From positions 52,598 to 116,597 of the forward strand of contig CBDFFM010000035.1 in assembly GCA_965246785.1 (NCBI GenBank): a DNA stretch of 64,000 bases, read 5' to 3'. The notes beneath the pieces are model-generated. The model ran no database searches, was not told the DNA's origin, and worked only from the letters and a program-made list of their open reading frames with translations. Made by a program: the position numbers and the translations under genes. This stretch comes from UBA1952 sp965246785 (GTDB lineage Bacteria > Bacteroidota > Bacteroidia > Chitinophagales > Chitinophagaceae). How positions within the stretch are numbered: the stretch's first letter is position 1; each line of letters begins with the position of its first letter. Below, one piece after another: positions 60,508 through 64,000 of the stretch.

Positions 60508-61011
60508 TCACAAGTCAAAGTCTACTGTCTCAATATCAATATAGACAATCGGCGGTGGGATGACTTGAACGGGCAGCTCCATAAAAGTTGCTGCCTTCAA
60601 CATGCCTTGGTCAAAGGTGATAAATGCGTCCAAGCTTGTTTTGTGATTAAGTGCCGACCAAAGCTGTAACGCGTCTAAAGTTCGTAACGGGAAGCCGGCA
60701 GCATTGCATTTATTCAATATCCAGCGTGCATTGTCATAATTGCCGGCTTCCGCAGCGACGATAGAATAACTGTGCTGGTCGTTCTCAAAGTCTAACAATA
60801 AGGCAGTCGCTTGCTCATGTGTCAGTTTTCCCGGCTGATTTGTTCTGGTTTTTCGCCAGGTAGCTGCCGGAAACTCTAAAATCGTCAGTTCTGAAATCAG
60901 CAGCGCAGAAATCTTAAGCTTACCACTGAATAAGAACTGCTTTAGCTCAAGTGAGTATTGCTCCTCATGATAAAGCTTAATAAGCGCAGAGGTATCTAGA
61001 AAACAATTCAC
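60508..61011 (-). CDS. PIN-domain toxin (VapC-like)
   Basis: A 167-residue PIN domain. The acidic metal-binding residues are Asp6 (FLDTSALIKLY), Glu41 (LISELTILEF), Asp113 (RTLDALQLW) and Asp134 (FITFDQGM). These fit a VapC-type endoribonuclease, somewhat longer than usual (about 130). Its partner gene lies 5 bases upstream. Together they sit between nuoG and nuoH, on the nuo strand. Confidence 0.88.
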   Translation of the reverse strand: MNCFLDTSALIKLYHEEQYSLELKQFLFSGKLKISALLISELTILEFPAATWRKTRTNQPGKLTHEQATALLLDFENDQHSYSIVAAEAGNYDNARWILNKCNAAGFPLRTLDALQLWSALNHKTSLDAFITFDQGMLKAATFMELPVQVIPPPIVYIDIETVDFDL

Positions 61012-61016
61012 TTAGA

Positions 61017-61217
61017 TTACGCGTTGCGTTCTTCAATGACAGCGTCTGAAAGATTTCCGGGCACATCTTTTAGTCTTTTCTGACTCCGCTCAAACGAAAA
61101 GTCCTCCCATTTCAGGTATTTGCCGCTTTCCTTGCGCTCGCGCAGTTCCAGCATCAGCCGCTCGTTATGCGTCAACGCATCTTGCTGGCCGCTACTGCTT
61201 TTAGGTATCATCGTCAT
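61017..61217 (-). CDS. Putative antitoxin of the PIN-domain module
   Basis: A 66-residue, highly charged protein (MTMIPKSSSGQQDALTHNER... RSQKRLKDVPGNLSDAVIEERNA). It lies 5 bases ahead of the PIN toxin, in the position and size of a VapB antitoxin. The N-terminal half does not show a clear DNA-binding fold, so assignment rests on position. Ends 30 bases downstream of nuoG's stop on the same strand. Confidence 0.65.
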   Translation of the reverse strand: MTMIPKSSSGQQDALTHNERLMLELRERKESGKYLKWEDFSFERSQKRLKDVPGNLSDAVIEERNA

Positions 61218-61247
61218 GACTACACAGTTTACTATTTAAGCACTTAC

Positions 61248-62375
61248 CTAACCCGCCGTTCCTCTATCCTCGCCACTCTGGCCAAGATTCACTTCCTTCT
61301 TCTGCGGAACCGTATTTGCGTGCTTAAAATCATCCGCATGCGCCGGGCCGGGAATAAGACTCAGGTCAATATCAGGTTTGTTCACATCGCTCACGTTGTG
61401 GATATCCAGCAGGTGCTTCGGCCCACGGCCCATCAGTTCTACGAAGGTGTCCTTCGGCTTCTGCAGCTTCATATAGTGCCCTTGCGAAATCACGCTGTGG
61501 CGGTCAACCTTGGACGGCCCTTCAATCGTCCAATCCGAAGTGGCTTTCTTATGGAAGCGGCAGTCATTACAAATCCATTCCTCCACCTCGCCCCACTTAT
61601 CCTTGCGCGCCGTCACGCGGAAAACCTCATCGCCGCGCATCCAGAGGCGCACCTTGCCGCTGCATTGCGGGCAATCGCGGTGAGCGTCCAATGGCTTTGT
61701 AAACCAAACACGGTTCTTAAAGCGGAATGTCTTGTCTGTCAATGCCCCAACCGGGCAAACATCAATGACGTTGCCGATAAATTCATTGTCCAACGCCTTA
61801 TTCAGGTAAGTAGAAATCTGCGCGTGCTCGCCACGGTCAAGGATGCCGTGCTCACGGCTTTCGGTCAGTTGCTGCGCTGTATAGACACAGCGAAAGCACA
61901 TAATGCAGCGCGTCATGTGCAGCTGGATGTACGGGCCAATGTCTTCCTTGTCAAACGTCCGACGCTTGAACTCGTAGCGCGTGCCTTCACCGCCGTGATT
62001 GTAGCCTAAATCCTGCAGGTCACACTCACCGGCCTGGTCGCACACCGGGCAATCGAGGGGGTGATTGATGAGGAGGAACTCGGTCACGCCTTTGCGCGCA
62101 TCGATCACTTTTTCGCTCGTCATGCTTTTTACTTCCATGCCATCCATCACGCCCGTGCGGCAGGAGGCCACCAGCTTCGGCATCGGGCGCGGGTCTTTCT
62201 CGGAGCCTTTGCTCACCTCTACCAGGCAGGTGCGGCATTTACCGCCGGAGCCTTCGAGCTTGGAATAGTAGCACATCGCCGGGGGCGTCACTTCGCCGCC
62301 GATTTGGCGGGCAGCCTGCAGGATGCTCGTCCCCGGTTCTACTTCTATCGTGATGTTGTCTATCGTGACTTTCAT
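61248..62375 (-). CDS. nuoG: NADH-quinone oxidoreductase subunit G, short form
   Basis: A 375-residue iron-sulphur subunit. It holds a [2Fe-2S] ferredoxin-like domain (CYYSKLEGSGGKCRTC), the His/Cys [4Fe-4S] motif HPLDCPVCDQAGECDLQ and a second [4Fe-4S] cluster (TRCIMCFRCV with VCPVG). Two more Cys pairs follow (CPQCSGKV, CNDCRFHKK). The large molybdopterin-like domain of the E. coli protein (about 900 residues) is absent, as I recall for other Bacteroidetes. It is the first nuo gene here, with no nuoA-F upstream. Confidence 0.9.
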   Translation of the reverse strand: MKVTIDNITIEVEPGTSILQAARQIGGEVTPPAMCYYSKLEGSGGKCRTCLVEVSKGSEKDPRPMPKLVASCRTGVMDGMEVKSMTSEKVIDARKGVTEFLLINHPLDCPVCDQAGECDLQDLGYNHGGEGTRYEFKRRTFDKEDIGPYIQLHMTRCIMCFRCVYTAQQLTESREHGILDRGEHAQISTYLNKALDNEFIGNVIDVCPVGALTDKTFRFKNRVWFTKPLDAHRDCPQCSGKVRLWMRGDEVFRVTARKDKWGEVEEWICNDCRFHKKATSDWTIEGPSKVDRHSVISQGHYMKLQKPKDTFVELMGRGPKHLLDIHNVSDVNKPDIDLSLIPGPAHADDFKHANTVPQKKEVNLGQSGEDRGTAG

Positions 62376-62577
62376 GTAGGCTGCAAATTTCGGATTACTA
62401 AGGTAGCCCGCCTACTACTCAACAGCTATTTTTGGACGCTTCAAACGGCAATGCAACCGCTACTTTCTTGTGAAAGCCTATTTGGCTAATGAGCCCAAAC
62501 ATGCTTTTCTAGCTGTTGTTAATTGTTGATTAAGCGAAAAAACGTATGTATTTGTCATTATTGACATCATAAGCCGC

Positions 62578-62612
62578 TTGCAAAAATTACGCTGATAAGT
62601 GTAATAATTTTG
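62578..62612 (+). promoter_or_regulatory. Candidate Bacteroidota promoter in the 62.4-62.9 kb gap
   Basis: TTG at 62578-62580 and TAATTTTG at 62605-62612 (the -7 TAnnTTTG consensus), 24 bases apart, slightly long. Read on the plus strand it could drive the 62879 gene, with a long leader of about 265 bases. The rest of the gap (62376-62878) is AT-rich; a 35-codon frame at 62716-62823 is probably chance. Confidence 0.3.
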
Positions 62613-62878
62613 CACACGTAAAGTCTTGGTTAAATGGGAGAAGTTAACCAATGATTGGTTGCTGCAGGGCTTATGCGGCTATTAGCATTGTGCTGTATTA
62701 ACGCCTTTGCCAGCCATGTTTCAACTCCTCCTTTCCGCCACCCGATTCTGGAAAAAGACACCCCTTTTCCGCCAGCTCATGCGGTACCGCTGCGCCGGTA
62801 AAGTCCGCTTCAGCGCCTACTGACTTTTAAAGCATTCATCATAAAACAATCCCCCAACATCCTTCTAAAACAACTGTT

Positions 62879-64000
62879 ATGAGCCTGAAATCTACTCAAT
62901 CCATTACGAAGGCCGGTGCGTTGCTCGGCCTGATGCTCAGCCTGCTTAGCCCAGCTATCGCGCAACGAGCAGCCTTCCTGACTGCCTCCCTCAGCGGGCA
63001 ATCCTTCACTGAGGATAATGCCGCTTTGCGCACCGAAGTCGAGCAGGGCACAGACGCTATCTCCTTCTTTACACCTACGCAATCGCTGGATGCCGCAAGC
63101 CTTCCCACGCAGGGTCGCTACCTCATGGGCCAACTGACCCTGCGCTTCAGCGAGCCTCTGAATAATCCGGTGCTGCAGATTGCCGGCCTCGGGGCTACAT
63201 CCGGCGCTTTGGGCATTACCACGGAACTGGAGCTTGCTACGAAGGGCGTGGAGCTGAACAAAACAGGCGGCAATGCAAATCTGGCCGTTGAAGCGCGCAG
63301 CATATATAATGAGGCTACTAACCCGGACGCATTTTCAGGCGCGGCCGCCGGCAGCGTGATGGTAAAGGGCGAGGCCCTCAGCGAACTGGTTTTTGACGTG
63401 TATTTGCGCGGCGATGGCGCTTCTGCTACCTGGGAGGCAGCAGGCCTGAACGGTGGCGATGGCTGGCAAATCAGCTTAGTCAAGCCGGAGGCTGCACGTA
63501 TGGCGCTGCCGGTTTACGTAACCGATTTTACGGCTATGCCGGAAGAAGGCTGCAGCGTCCGGCTGCGCTGGAAGACAGCGACCGAGCTGGGCATCTTGGC
63601 GGTAACGTTAGAACACAGCGTGGACGGCATACAGTTCAATGACCTGACCACTTTTGAAAGCGATGGCGGTGCGGAAGGCAAGAGCTACGCTTACAGCGCG
63701 CATGACGCCCTGAACGGCGCGAACTATTACCGTCTGCGCATAGAAAACACAACGGCGCAGGACAACCATACGAAGATTGTCCCGCTGCGTGTTGCCTGCT
63801 TTGAGGAGCACATCAGCGTGCAGCCGAATCCGGCCACTGACTTTCTGACCATTAAAGGAATTAACGGCGGAGACCGCCTAAGCCTACTGGATGTGCGCGG
63901 GATGGAAGTAAAGCGGTTAACGGCGGAAGGCGCTCAGGCTTCTGTGAATATCGCCGACCTAAAGGAAGGACTTTATATGCTCTTCGTGCGGGATGCGCGC
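62879..64000 (+). CDS. Secreted T9SS-type protein, 3' end outside window
   Basis: An ATG at 62879 opens a frame to the window end; 374 residues are visible. It starts with a signal peptide (MSLKSTQSITKAGALLGLMLSLLSPAIAQ). The middle holds a beta-rich region (GRYLMGQLTLRFSEPLNNPVLQI) and then VRLRWKTATELGILAVTLEHSVDGIQFNDL with a following Tyr-rich part (GANYYRLRIEN). This is the 'T9SS-associated' pattern that precedes many sorting domains. ISVQPNPATDFLTIKGINGGDRLSLLDVRG... begins the C-terminal sorting domain. The final few residues are cut off. Likely surface or extracellular, function unknown. Confidence 0.87.
   Translation, partial: MSLKSTQSITKAGALLGLMLSLLSPAIAQRAAFLTASLSGQSFTEDNAALRTEVEQGTDAISFFTPTQSLDAASLPTQGRYLMGQLTLRFSEPLNNPVLQIAGLGATSGALGITTELELATKGVELNKTGGNANLAVEARSIYNEATNPDAFSGAAAGSVMVKGEALSELVFDVYLRGDGASATWEAAGLNGGDGWQISLVKPEAARMALPVYVTDFTAMPEEGCSVRLRWKTATELGILAVTLEHSVDGIQFNDLTTFESDGGAEGKSYAYSAHDALNGANYYRLRIENTTAQDNHTKIVPLRVACFEEHISVQPNPATDFLTIKGINGGDRLSLLDVRGMEVKRLTAEGAQASVNIADLKEGLYMLFVRDAR

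Noticed and set aside
62716..62823. 35-codon frame upstream of the last gene (MFQLLLSATRFWKK...)
   Set aside because: Basic and short with no supporting signal; could be chance. Listed only as a note in the gap.
1..64000. tRNA or rRNA genes
   Set aside because: By eye no T-arm or cloverleaf pattern was found. A tRNAscan-type search was not possible.

Overview
The window (GC-rich overall, with AT-richer islands) comes from a member of the Bacteroidota, most likely the Chitinophagia/Chitinophagaceae. The evidence is a T9SS-type C-terminal sorting domain on a 2284-residue secreted HYR-repeat protein and apparently on the last gene, SPII lipoprotein and ECF sigma-factor architecture typical of the phylum, a short complex I NuoG without the large molybdopterin-like domain, and several protein families known to me mainly from Bacteroidetes. 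No rRNA, tRNA or CRISPR array was seen.

Layout. 1-6.2 kb: a partial secreted beta-helix protein, a gene-free repeat-rich stretch, tsaE, a GT-C type membrane glycosyltransferase and an M28 peptidase. 6.3-20 kb: an M16 protease, a HipA-like kinase/DUF3037 pair, AIM24 and DUF5995 proteins, an arginyl-tRNA-transferase-like protein, an App1-like phosphatase, a lipid kinase, a DUF72 protein, an MtfA-like peptidase, a DUF892 ferritin-like protein and a large-subunit catalase. 20-22.4 kb: lipoprotein, ECF sigma factor, and a membrane-anchored protein with a barrel-like C-terminus. 22.5-34.2 kb: a PLD-SNF2 helicase, a DprA-like protein, a NatAB-type ABC exporter, an aldo-keto reductase, an M19 dipeptidase, and two neighbouring broken genes (AlkD-type glycosylase with an ochre stop, DsbA-type oxidoreductase with a frameshift). 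34.4-41.3 kb: the giant surface protein. 41.3-47.8 kb: nth, then an accessory island with an intact IS982-family element, a KAP P-loop NTPase and a papain-like-peptidase/small-protein pair. 47.8-51.6 kb: a conserved hypothetical, a pseudouridine synthase, mnmE and an outer-membrane barrel. 51.7-62.4 kb: gamma-carbonic-anhydrase-like gene plus nuoN-M-L-K-J-I-H-G on the minus strand. 62.9-64 kb: a second T9SS-type secreted protein, cut by the window edge.

How the genes work together. The nuo block encodes the membrane arm of complex I plus NuoG and NuoI; nuoA-F are not here. It is interrupted twice, in the same orientation, by toxin-antitoxin modules: MntA/HepT between nuoI and nuoH, and a PIN-domain VapC with a small partner between nuoH and nuoG. 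The catalase, ferritin-like protein and DsbA-like remnant fit an aerobic, oxidatively stressed life.

The most distinctive signal is a set of interspersed palindromic repeats. Three families (called B, C and E here) lie so that their ends supply the stop codons of neighbouring genes, at six gene ends. A fourth (A, with the core TTTGTCATTCCC) occurs in many intergenic gaps and once in frame inside a coding sequence, much as the Rickettsia palindromic elements do.
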